Numbered from the stretch's first letter, positions 1 to 6,805 are shown. The stretch: DNA of 11,257 nucleotides from CAIMMJ01 sp037131955 (GCA_037131955.1 JBAXQC010000085.1:1-11257); one strand, 5' to 3'. Program-made: numbers and translations. Notes: generated from the sequence alone by a model not told the origin.

Positions 1-66
1 TTATGCTTGCGCCAGATTGGGCTTGGCGCTTGGCTAAGAACAGAGAGGGATGTTGGCGGAATAAGC
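1..66. other. GC-richer patch of unknown nature at the left edge
   Basis: The first 60 bases are about 55 percent G+C (33 of 60), clearly richer than the AT-rich sequence that follows. They contain a perfect 6-bp inverted repeat, GCGCCA at 9-14 and TGGCGC at 24-29, with a 9-nt loop. Several frames stay open across it, including one that ends with TGA at 70-72, but no family is recognisable in any of them. It could be the end of a gene, a dispersed intergenic repeat or a structured RNA cut by the window edge. The base composition and inverted repeat are seen directly; its nature is unknown. Confidence 0.3.
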
Positions 67-71
67 AACTG

Positions 72-92
72 AAAGAGTACACTCTTTTTTTT
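72..92 (+). terminator. Possible intrinsic terminator for a transcript entering from the left
   Basis: AAAGAG (72-77) and CTCTTT (82-87) pair around a TACA loop, and the right arm runs directly into eight T residues (85-92). This is the arrangement of a rho-independent terminator on the plus strand, but the stem has only two G-C pairs. It would end a plus-strand transcript coming from beyond the left edge. Low confidence because the stem is weak and the upstream gene is not visible. Confidence 0.3.
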
Positions 93-220
93 AACCACCA
101 TGAGCACAAAAAAAGCACACAATTTGCAGAAAGTCTAGGTTTGTAGCTATGGAATTGTTGGTGATAACACCAACTAGAGGAGAAAATACTAAAAAAAGTT
201 CATTAAACACCCAATAGAAT

Positions 221-251
221 AAAAAAGAGCTTCTCATAAAAAGGCTTTTTC
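221..251 (-). terminator. Possible terminator of the adenylate cyclase gene
   Basis: About 40 bp past the stop codon of the cyclase gene, the minus strand reads AAAAAGCC, an AT-rich loop, then GCTCTTTTTT. AAAAAG can pair with CTTTTT, or with one bulge AAAAAGC with GCTCTTTT, and the right arm merges into a U-run. The stem is weak, but position and orientation suit the end of the cyclase transcript. Confidence 0.35.
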
Positions 252-289
252 ATTTACCCGGCTATATTTTACTGAATGTGCCAAACAAG

Positions 290-3200
290 TTACAAAATGC
301 TTTCCACAAAGTACATATCTATTTCACCTTTTCCTTTTGCGAATATTTTCCCACGATAGGTACAATTAATTTTATCCTTAATTAACTTGTAGGTTGCTCC
401 GCTGATATTTATTTTCCCTACTTCACCACTACTTTCCATTCGGCTGGCGGTGTTTACCGTATCGCCCCAAATATCATATGCGAATTTTTTAACTCCAACA
501 ATTCCCGCCACCACGGGACCGCTGTGCACCCCAATTCTGATTTCAAAAAACAATTTGCCTTCTGCTGCTTTTTTTAGGTTCTGTTCATGCATGTACTGCT
601 GTATGTCAATTGCAGCATTAAGCACATCAATGGCATGTGTAGTATTTGAGGTTGGTAAACCGCCCGCAGCCATATAAGCATCTCCAATGGTTTTTATTTT
701 CTCCACACCATATTTTCCCATAATGTGATCAAATGCAGAAAAACATTCATTGATTTCTCCCACCAATTCCTTTGGTGTGAGCTTATCAGAAAGTTGGGTA
801 AACCCCTTAAAATCCGTAAATAAAATGGTGACCTCGTCTATTAATCGTGCTTCTGCACTTCCTTTTTCCTTAAGTTCATCAGCCACTTCTTGCGGTAAAA
901 TATTGAGAAGCAAATCATCACTTCGCTTTTTTTCTTTTTCAACAACAACTTTCTGTTTTTCTACTTCTTTCTTTTCAGCAACCACTTCAGCTGTCCTTTT
1001 CTCCACTGTATTTTCCAATTCAGCTTGTCTTTGTTTGAGTGCCTTTTCTCTCCATTTTATATAATAAAGTGCACTGCTTATTGTTGAAATGAAATACAAC
1101 CCATATGCCCACCAAGTTTTCCACCAAGGCGGCCTTATTGTAAACGTATATTCAAAGGGCTTGCTCCAAAACCCTTCACTGTTCATGGCTTTTACTTTAA
1201 AGGTATAAGTGCCCTGCGTTAAGTTGCCATAAGCAGCTTCGGTACGGTAAGTAAGTGCACTCCAATTTTCATCTAAACCTTCTAATTTATAGAGATATTT
1301 TACTTTTTTACTTTGTTTTTGTGTGATTCCGATAAAACTAAAAGTGAGGTAATTGTTGTTATAGGCCAAACTTAAATGCTCAGGTAGTCCATACCATTTT
1401 GTAATGCCATCAAACTCAAAATCACCAACACTCATGCTGTTGCCCAGTAAGATACTAGTATCTTTTTTATTTTCTAATTTTGCCCAAGGGATATTTTCAT
1501 TAAACAATGCAATGCTTGTGAGCTGAATATTTGGTGGTAGCGTATCTGTTTCATCGCCTTTGGGATGAAATGCGGTTAATCTATCATTGGCTCCTATCCA
1601 AATGGTGCCATCTTTGGTTTGGCAAATACTGTTACTATTGCAACCTACTCCATAAAAACCATCTTCGTAAAGATAAGTTTTAAAAAGAATTGGATATTCA
1701 TCTATTTTTCCAAAATTAGCTTTGTCAGAAATAAAGACCAACCTAGACATACTCAATTTTGCAAGACCAAAACGAGTGCCGAACCAAAGGTTTCCGGATT
1801 TATCTTCTAAGATGCTCAAAACAAAATTATTGCTCAAGCCCTGTTGTTCGTTAAAATGTGTAAAACGCTGGCCATCGTATTTAGAGACCCCGCCGCCATT
1901 AGTGCCGAACCAAAGGTTTCCAGATTTGTCTTCTAAAATGCTCCTAACATCATTATGGCTCAGGCCTTGCTTATTGGTAAAATGAGTAAAACGCTGCCCA
2001 TCGTATTTTGATACTCCACCACCTCCTGTGCCAAACCAAAGGTTTCCGGATTTATCTTCTAAGATTCTATAAACATCATTATTGCTCAGACCTTGTTGAT
2101 CGGTAAATTGAGTAAAACTCTGCCCATCGTATTTAGAGACTCCACCACCTGCTGTGCCAAACCAAAGGTTTCCGAATTTATCCTCTAAGATGCTCCTAAC
2201 ATCATTATGGCCCAGGCCTTGCTTGTCGGTAAAATGAGTAAAACGCTGACCATCGTATTTAGAGACCCCACCACCTCTAGTGCCGAACCAAATGTTTCCG
2301 GATTTATCTTCTAAAATGCTTCTAACATCATTATGGCTAAGGCCTTGTTTGTCGGTAAAGTGAGTAAAACGCTGCCCATCGTATTTAGAGACCCCTCCGC
2401 CCCATGTGCCAAACCAAAGATTTCCGGATTTATCTTTTAAGACGCTCAAAACAACATTATTGCAAAGGCCTTGTTGATCTGTAAAATGAGTAAAACGCTG
2501 CCCATCGTATTTTGATACTCCGCCACCATTAGTGCCGAACCAAAGGTTTCCAGATTTATCTTCTAAGATGCTCAAAACAACATTATTGCTCAGGCCTTGT
2601 TGATCTGTAAAATGAGTAAAGCTCTGCCCATCGTACTTCGTGACCCCACCGCCCCAAGTGCCGAACCAAAGGTTGCCAGATTTATCTTCTAAGATACAAT
2701 AAACATCATTGTGGCTAAGGCCTTGTTGATCGGTGAATTGAGTAAAACGCTGCCCATCGTACTTCGTGACCCCACCGCCCCAAGCACCGAACCAAAGGTT
2801 TCCGGATTTATCTTCTAAGATGCTACAAATCAAATTATTGCTCAGACCTTGTTGTTCTGTAAAATGAGTAAAACGCTGCCCATCGTATTTTGATACTCCA
2901 CCGCCATCAGTGCCGAACCACAGGTTTCCAGATTTATCCTCTAAGATGCTACTAACATCATTATGGTTAAGGCCTTGTTTATTGGTAAAATGAGTAAAAC
3001 GTTGCCCATCGTATTTAGATACCCCACCGCCTTCTGTGCCAAACCAAAGGTTTCCGGATTTATCTTCTAAGATGCTCAAAACAACATTATTACTTAGGCC
3101 TTGTTTTTCTGTAAAATTAGTAAAACGCTGCCCATCGTATTTAGATACCCCACCGCCTGCTGTGCCAAACCAAATGTTTCCGAATTTATCTTCTAAGATG

Positions 3201-3784
3201 CACCTAACAAAATTATGGCTAAGGCCTTCTTTATCAGTAAAATGAGTAAAATGCTGCCCGTCGTATTTAGATACCCCGCCACCTGTTGTGCCGAACCAGA
3301 GGTTCCCAGATTTGTCTTCTAAGATACACGATATATTTGCGTATTGTAAGCCTTGTAGTTTACTAAAAGATGAAAAAGACTCAGGGTTGTTGTCGTTTAT
3401 GTGAGGGTCCTTGGCAAGGGTTACTTCGGGTATCCCTGCCGCAAAAGGGCTGTCGATGGCAGGCACTATTTTGGGCAAGGAAAATGTATAGGTTCCGGGT
3501 GTGATAATACGGAGCTTTGTTTTATCTACCATAACCACTTTGCCTTGCCCTGCAGGATGTACGTTGGTATTGGTTGGTACTATCTTGGGTTTACCAACAG
3601 GTACTTTTGTAAGTTTGCTTTCATCTACCAAAATTACCTTTGGAGATGCCATACTGTCCTTAGGCACTATGTAGCCATGTGCTTCTACTACCTTTGGTGC
3701 AAAAGAAGACCGTTGTTTTTTATTTTTGGTATTGCAGGCCAATAACAACACAAATAAAAAAAGTACAGTGGTAATTCTTTTCAC
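290..3784 (-). CDS. Receptor-type adenylate cyclase with regulator-propeller repeats and Y_Y_Y domain
   Basis: Predicted to make cAMP in response to an extracytoplasmic signal. In order: signal peptide with lipobox LLAC (Cys17); an N-terminal segment with two similar KV-VD-KL-KIVP stretches (about 48-72 and 81-109); twelve 42-residue propeller repeats (155-658) plus degenerate blades to about 740; a Y_Y_Y domain (about 815-884); one membrane helix (about 891-911); a Lys/Glu-rich coiled coil (912-957); a NILP-type transducer segment; and a class III cyclase domain (about 980-1164). Metal-binding Asp991 (FTDFKGF) and Asp1035 (TIGDAYM), Lys1031 and Asp1104 (YDIWGD) in the adenine-specifying positions, and Asn1111 and Arg1115 are all present. 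Guanylate cyclases have Glu and Cys at the two specificity sites, so ATP is the likely substrate. The start is GTG; the first internal Met (residue 44) would remove the signal peptide. The extracytoplasmic half resembles hybrid two-component sensors, with a cyclase in place of the kinase. The ligand is unknown. Confidence 0.9.
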   Translation of the reverse strand: MKRITTVLFLFVLLLACNTKNKKQRSSFAPKVVEAHGYIVPKDSMASPKVILVDESKLTKVPVGKPKIVPTNTNVHPAGQGKVVMVDKTKLRIITPGTYTFSLPKIVPAIDSPFAAGIPEVTLAKDPHINDNNPESFSSFSKLQGLQYANISCILEDKSGNLWFGTTGGGVSKYDGQHFTHFTDKEGLSHNFVRCILEDKFGNIWFGTAGGGVSKYDGQRFTNFTEKQGLSNNVVLSILEDKSGNLWFGTEGGGVSKYDGQRFTHFTNKQGLNHNDVSSILEDKSGNLWFGTDGGGVSKYDGQRFTHFTEQQGLSNNLICSILEDKSGNLWFGAWGGGVTKYDGQRFTQFTDQQGLSHNDVYCILEDKSGNLWFGTWGGGVTKYDGQSFTHFTDQQGLSNNVVLSILEDKSGNLWFGTNGGGVSKYDGQRFTHFTDQQGLCNNVVLSVLKDKSGNLWFGTWGGGVSKYDGQRFTHFTDKQGLSHNDVRSILEDKSGNIWFGTRGGGVSKYDGQRFTHFTDKQGLGHNDVRSILEDKFGNLWFGTAGGGVSKYDGQSFTQFTDQQGLSNNDVYRILEDKSGNLWFGTGGGGVSKYDGQRFTHFTNKQGLSHNDVRSILEDKSGNLWFGTNGGGVSKYDGQRFTHFNEQQGLSNNFVLSILEDKSGNLWFGTRFGLAKLSMSRLVFISDKANFGKIDEYPILFKTYLYEDGFYGVGCNSNSICQTKDGTIWIGANDRLTAFHPKGDETDTLPPNIQLTSIALFNENIPWAKLENKKDTSILLGNSMSVGDFEFDGITKWYGLPEHLSLAYNNNYLTFSFIGITQKQSKKVKYLYKLEGLDENWSALTYRTEAAYGNLTQGTYTFKVKAMNSEGFWSKPFEYTFTIRPPWWKTWWAYGLYFISTISSALYYIKWREKALKQRQAELENTVEKRTAEVVAEKKEVEKQKVVVEKEKKRSDDLLLNILPQEVADELKEKGSAEARLIDEVTILFTDFKGFTQLSDKLTPKELVGEINECFSAFDHIMGKYGVEKIKTIGDAYMAAGGLPTSNTTHAIDVLNAAIDIQQYMHEQNLKKAAEGKLFFEIRIGVHSGPVVAGIVGVKKFAYDIWGDTVNTASRMESSGEVGKINISGATYKLIKDKINCTYRGKIFAKGKGEIDMYFVESIL
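1811..3322 (-). repeat. Twelve tandem 126-bp repeats coding for propeller blades
   Basis: Twelve in-register units of exactly 126 bp (42 codons) follow each other without a gap, and a thirteenth unit begins at 1810 and diverges after WFGT. Each encodes a blade of the form LEDKSGNLWFG-x-GGGVSKYDGQ followed by a FTHFT-QGL segment. One pair aligned by hand (units at 2315-2440 and 2189-2314) differs at about 17 of 126 bases, and another (2945-3070 and 1937-2062) at about 11. Half a unit precedes the array (residues about 135-154), which fits ring closure in a propeller made from both ends. With the two degenerate C-terminal motifs the total is about 14, enough for two seven-bladed propellers. Such arrays can change copy number by recombination. 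Confidence 0.95.
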
Positions 3785-4149
3785 TTTTCAAATATAAATA
3801 AAAATTTAAATGCTAAAATAAACAGTTCAAAGAGAATGAAAATACAAGAAGGGGCGTAAATTGGTACTTGTGTATTTTAAAACCCAGATTACGCAGTATG
3901 GATTTTCATCAATTGTTTCCTGAATCAGAAGCGAAGGCAATAAAACTTTCATCCTGCCAGTTTCCATGTCCGCAGTTTATCTAAAACTCAAAAAATCTAA
4001 ATTGTTTGCGGCTTGCCAATAAATCTAAAGAGTGGGATAAAGATAAACGTAAATACCAATTTTTTTATTTGTATTTTTTTTAATGCTTTATTCTTTTTCC
4101 ATGACTATCAAGTAGTTTTTGTGGTTGGTGTTTTTTTGTTTGTTGTATT
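3785..4149. other. Gene-free interval between the cyclase and DinB-like genes
   Basis: This 365-bp stretch holds the candidate cyclase promoter at its left end. I find no recognisable gene, RNA or mobile element in the rest. A 28-codon plus-strand frame beginning with ATG at 3898 and ending at 3984 has no visible initiation signal. A 9-bp inverted repeat, AAATTGGTA at 3858-3866 and TACCAATTT at 4054-4062, brackets the middle part, which is more GC-balanced than its AT-rich flanks. No convincing terminator for the DinB-like gene is visible. Confidence 0.5.
3801..3831 (-). promoter_or_regulatory. Candidate promoter of the adenylate cyclase gene
   Basis: On the minus strand TTTG (3831-3828) is followed after 19 bases by TAAATTTT (3808-3801), which matches seven of eight positions of the Bacteroidota -7 box TAnnTTTG. 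The box ends 16 bases before the GTG start. A second, perfect box TATATTTG lies at 3796-3789, but it is only 4 bases from the start codon and lacks a -33 element. AT-rich DNA gives many chance matches. Confidence 0.3.
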
Positions 4150-4593
4150 TTAAGCAAGTAATCTTCGGTGGTAATTTATTTGGCCGAGGTGATAACAAAA
4201 GTGAGTAGACAAACTCAGTATAATATAGCCTGTGTTTCTTTTGGCTCCATACATTTCAAGGGGAAATTCTTTGCTAAAGTCTTCATCTTTGATAGTAGGT
4301 AAAACTGTTTTTACAATAGAAATTGCTTCCTCAACTTCAAAAACGAGTTTTTCGCGTGAGATGTTTCTGTCAGAAAATTCTCTGTCGCGATTTCGCACAT
4401 ATCCAGTAAAGCCTATTTGCGCCCCAATAAAATGTTTGAGATTTCCAATCAAATGAAGAGCAAGTGTTCCTGCAGAGTTTTGGATTTCGCTTTCCACCTT
4501 CCACAAATCGTTTTCATTTTTGTAGAGCTGTATTTCTTCTTTAAGTTTGTTTAAATCGCGAAGAAAGAATTCAAGGTAGGGTTGAATCATCAT
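4150..4593 (-). CDS. DinB-like four-helix protein (DUF1572-type)
   Basis: A 147-residue protein of the DinB/YfiT-like superfamily, small four-helix-bundle proteins that usually bind a divalent metal through three histidines. Visible candidates are His47 in the LALHLIGNLKHF segment and the pair His131 and His135 in THFCYHLGQ near the C-terminus, the usual placement. The central YVRNRDREF stretch (about 65-73) is typical of the DUF1572-like branch common in Bacteroidota. There is no signal peptide, so it is cytoplasmic. Relatives act as thiol-dependent transferases or are induced by DNA damage, but the substrate here cannot be told. The protein begins Met-Met and either could be the start; the upstream sequence is A-rich with no Shine-Dalgarno. 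It lies 128 bp downstream of the helicase in the same orientation, so cotranscription is possible but not shown. Confidence 0.8.
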   Translation of the reverse strand: MMIQPYLEFFLRDLNKLKEEIQLYKNENDLWKVESEIQNSAGTLALHLIGNLKHFIGAQIGFTGYVRNRDREFSDRNISREKLVFEVEEAISIVKTVLPTIKDEDFSKEFPLEMYGAKRNTGYIILSLSTHFCYHLGQINYHRRLLA

Positions 4594-4670
4594 TTTTTTA
4601 TTGTTTTTTTGTTTTATATATTCAAATTTTTAATAAGACACCTCAAAATCTAAGGCTTCCTTTAACGAAT

Positions 4671-4691
4671 TACTAAAATTTTATTTTAGTA
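4671..4691. terminator. AT-rich hairpin between helicase and DinB-like gene
   Basis: TACTAAAAT (4671-4679) and ATTTTAGTA (4683-4691) form a perfect 9-bp inverted repeat with a 3-nt loop, 31 bp after the helicase stop codon. The position suits a transcript end or a 3' stabilising hairpin for the helicase mRNA. No T-run follows on the minus strand and there are only two G-C pairs, so it is not a canonical terminator. Only the symmetry is certain. Confidence 0.35.
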
Positions 4692-4721
4692 CACACTTTT
4701 TTGAGCCATACCCATTTTTTC

Positions 4722-5930
4722 TTATTTACTGGGTGTTTTCTTTTTTCTAAAAACTCTTTTTTTATTTTCCTTTTGTTTGGCTGGATTCCAAGCAAGAGAT
4801 TCTCCAAATTCTTTGGGCAAATCAATTTTAGGAATTTGATTTTCAATTAGCAATTCAATTTTTGCCACTTTGTGCATGTCTTTGCTATTGATTAAAGTAA
4901 CAGCTTCTCCTTTTGTTGCAGCCCTAGCAGTTCTTCCAATTCTGTGCACATAATCTTCGGCATCATGCGGCACATCGTAGTTTATAACCATGTTTATTTC
5001 TTTAACGTCTATTCCCCTGCTCATTAAATCTGTTGCCACTAAAATTCTAATTTTTTTCGACTTAAAATCTTGCAACACTTGTTCCCTGCTTTCTTGGGTA
5101 AGGTTAGATGAGATGCCTTGTGCTTTTAGTCCATCCTTATTTAAGGTTTTTACAATTTCTGCCACCTTAGATTTTTGAGAAGTAAAAATAATTATGCTGT
5201 CGTAGTTTGGGCGTTCCTTAATTATTCCGCATAACAACGCTTCTTTTTGAGTGTCGTATACTAGATATGCTTTTTGCTCTACTCCTTCTGCAGGCTTAGA
5301 AATTGATAGCTTTATTTCTATTGGATGATGCAGTATTTTTTTTGCTAACACTGCAATAGAATTGGGCATAGTTGCACTAAACATTAGCGTTTGCCGCTCT
5401 ACTGGCAAATGACTAATAATTTGTTGAAGTGCCTCAGAAAAACCCATGTCTAACATTCTATCGGCCTCATCAAGCACCAAATGTTTTACCTTTTTAAAGT
5501 TCACATAACCCATTTGTAAATGAGAAAGTAGTTTTCCGGGAGTGGCCACCACAATATCTACTCCTTTTACCAAAGCTTCTTTCTGGGTTACCCATTCTTT
5601 TCCATCGCCACCACCATAAATGGCAATGGAGCTTACTTCCACAAAATAAGCCAAACCCTGTATTTGCTGTTCTATTTGCACAGCAAGCTCTCTTGTAGGT
5701 ACAATAATTAAGGTATCTGTTTCGGCGTTTGTTTTTCCTACTAACTTGTTTAAAATTGGCAGCACAAAGGCAACAGTTTTTCCTGTTCCTGTTTGGGCAC
5801 AAGCCAAAACATCTTTGTTTTGAAGTATATGCGGAATTGCTAACTCTTGTATGGGAGTAGCATCATTAAAGCCCATGTAAGACAAAGCTTCAAATAATTG
5901 TTCGTGTAAGGGTAGTTGTGTAAATTTCAT
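4722..5930 (-). CDS. DEAD-box ATP-dependent RNA helicase, RhlE-like
   Basis: A 402-residue cytoplasmic RNA helicase that uses ATP to unwind short RNA duplexes, as in ribosome assembly or RNA turnover. All core motifs are present in order: Q motif (Phe3 and TPIQ, 25-28), motif I AQTGTGKT (45-52), PTRELA (78-83), TPGK (130-133, Lys replacing the usual Arg), DEAD (154-157), SAT (185-187), IIIFTSQ (246-252), ATDLMSRGID (299-308) and HRIGRTAR (329-336). The C-terminal tail is short and basic (about 385-402, KKRVFRKKK), a plausible RNA-binding extension as in the RhlE group. Nothing is truncated. It follows the DUF4294 gene by 75 bp; a candidate promoter in that gap suggests it can be transcribed independently. 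I am sure of the family, but the exact paralogue (RhlE or another) is not decidable here. Confidence 0.95.
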   Translation of the reverse strand: MKFTQLPLHEQLFEALSYMGFNDATPIQELAIPHILQNKDVLACAQTGTGKTVAFVLPILNKLVGKTNAETDTLIIVPTRELAVQIEQQIQGLAYFVEVSSIAIYGGGDGKEWVTQKEALVKGVDIVVATPGKLLSHLQMGYVNFKKVKHLVLDEADRMLDMGFSEALQQIISHLPVERQTLMFSATMPNSIAVLAKKILHHPIEIKLSISKPAEGVEQKAYLVYDTQKEALLCGIIKERPNYDSIIIFTSQKSKVAEIVKTLNKDGLKAQGISSNLTQESREQVLQDFKSKKIRILVATDLMSRGIDVKEINMVINYDVPHDAEDYVHRIGRTARAATKGEAVTLINSKDMHKVAKIELLIENQIPKIDLPKEFGESLAWNPAKQKENKKRVFRKKKTPSK

Positions 5931-5937
5931 TATTGGC

Positions 5938-5968
5938 TAAAGCTACAAACACACCACTAAAAAACAAA
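5938..5968 (-). promoter_or_regulatory. Candidate promoter of the helicase gene
   Basis: On the minus strand TTTG (5968-5965) is followed after 19 bases by TAGCTTTA (5945-5938), seven of eight matches to TAnnTTTG. The box ends 7 bases before the helicase ATG, so a transcript from it would be nearly leaderless. That closeness lowers confidence; readthrough from the DUF4294 gene is the alternative. Confidence 0.3.
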
Positions 5969-6005
5969 AGATACTGCAATAATAGTAACGGCTTTCTCTT
6001 TTTTT

Positions 6006-6623
6006 CTATAATAAACCTTTGTCCAGCAAGGTAATTATGCCCTCAATTTCTTGTTCGTCGCCAACAGGGTCGTATTCTGCCTTTAAACTATTGTCAAACA
6101 TCAACGAAACCGATTGCCAAAACATAGCAGAAAAAGAACCCCTTAGTTCTTTTACTAAATCGTAGGCAGTAATACTTGTTTCTCTGTCTATCAATTTCAA
6201 TAAAATTGTTCCCTGCGTATAGGTCATATTTTTAATGTCTTTAGAAAAATCTTTCTTAATTTCTCGTTCCACTCTTTTCATCAAAAACTTTTTTTCGCCT
6301 TCGGTTTTATTTACCAATTGTTCATTCAATTGCTTGTATTTGTTTCCGGCCAACCTGGCATAGGGCAAAACTTTTTTTACGTTTCTTACCAGTCTCCAGT
6401 ATCTTTTTTCGTCACGAGAACTTTTAAATTTATGTTTTTCTATAATGTAACAGGTAGGAAGTTGTGCCAAAGCAATTGTATCAGCTCCCTCAATTTTTGC
6501 TCTAAACCTTTTTTGTTCAAGCTGAATGGGAGCGTTTTTTTCTTCTCCAAGAATTTCGTTCTGACAAAAGGCCATCTCAAAAGAACCTAAGCTTAAAAAT
6601 ATGGCGGCAATCAAGGCTTTCAT
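6006..6623 (-). CDS. DUF4294 family secreted protein of unknown function
   Basis: A 205-residue protein matching the DUF4294 family, which I know only from Bacteroidota and whose function is not established. An N-terminal signal peptide (1-20, a hydrophobic stretch ending AFC before Gln21) indicates export. The residue before Cys20 is Phe, a poor lipobox, so a soluble periplasmic protein is more likely than a lipoprotein. The conserved core is visible: RDEKRYWRLVRNVKKVLPYARLAG (about 70-93), then TYTQGTILLKLIDRET (about 134-149) and ELRGSFSAMFWQ (about 159-170), with YDPVGDE and a Glu-rich segment near the end. It is rich in Lys and Arg and looks mostly helical. The start at 6623 is supported by the signal peptide directly following it. 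It faces the PIG-L operon across a divergent promoter region. Confidence 0.85.
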   Translation of the reverse strand: MKALIAAIFLSLGSFEMAFCQNEILGEEKNAPIQLEQKRFRAKIEGADTIALAQLPTCYIIEKHKFKSSRDEKRYWRLVRNVKKVLPYARLAGNKYKQLNEQLVNKTEGEKKFLMKRVEREIKKDFSKDIKNMTYTQGTILLKLIDRETSITAYDLVKELRGSFSAMFWQSVSLMFDNSLKAEYDPVGDEQEIEGIITLLDKGLL

Positions 6624-6662
6624 AGTAATTTTTTTCTGAAGGGTAGGTTACAATCCTTGTGC

Positions 6663-6692
6663 CAAATTAAAAAAATATTTTTTAAGCAACAA
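6663..6692 (-). promoter_or_regulatory. Candidate promoter of the DUF4294 gene
   Basis: On the minus strand TTG (6692-6690) is followed after 19 bases by TTAATTTG (6670-6663), seven of eight matches to the TAnnTTTG -7 box. This would leave a leader of roughly 30 bases before the ATG at 6623. The spacing is right for the main Bacteroidota sigma factor, but the AT-rich background makes chance matches common. Confidence 0.35.
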
Positions 6693-6775
6693 CTAGCCAA
6701 GGTATTAAGCACTAAATATAGTTTATTAAAACTTAGCTTTCCAATCATTTAACAGATAAACTAATTGTAATAATT

Positions 6776-6783
6776 TATATTTG
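6776..6783 (+). promoter_or_regulatory. Candidate -7 box of the PIG-L/symporter operon
   Basis: TATATTTG matches the Bacteroidota -7 consensus TAnnTTTG at every position and lies 22 bases before the ATG of the PIG-L gene, implying a leader of about 15 bases. No TTTG is present at the expected -33 spacing, so the promoter may be weak or activator-dependent. The leader has no Shine-Dalgarno and is A/T-rich. Confidence 0.4.
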
Positions 6784-6805
6784 AAGCCAAACATAAATTT
6801 AAAGT

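Noticed and set aside
3..146. 47-codon plus-strand frame at the left edge (MLAPDWAW start)
   Set aside because: It runs through a possible terminator hairpin and a T-run, changes character from Trp-rich to Lys/His-rich, and has no recognisable family; it may be spurious.
450..1064. Plus-strand open frames of 75 and 104 codons (450-677 and 750-1064)
   Set aside because: They lie antisense inside the cyclase and coiled-coil region of the 290-3784 gene, have low-complexity Ser/Phe/Cys-rich translations and resemble no family.
1722..3245. Plus-strand frames with repeated VPNQRFPDLSSKM translations
   Set aside because: They are the antisense shadow of the 126-bp propeller repeats; the repetition comes from the sense gene.
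1811..3322. Regular repeats considered as a CRISPR array
   Set aside because: The units are 126 bp, in frame, with no repeat/spacer division, and encode a continuous propeller protein; no cas gene is present.
3401..3745. 114-codon plus-strand frame
   Set aside because: It is antisense to the N-terminal part of the cyclase gene, whose signal peptide and leader make sense; the antisense product has many Cys and Tyr residues and no family.
3898..3984. 28-codon plus-strand frame beginning MDFHQLFPESEA
   Set aside because: Short, no initiation signal, no recognised family. I considered a transposase fragment but could not support it.
5494..5802. 102-codon minus-strand frame within the helicase gene
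   Set aside because: It overlaps conserved helicase motifs I to II in another frame and has a Cys/Arg/Trp-rich translation typical of an out-of-frame read.
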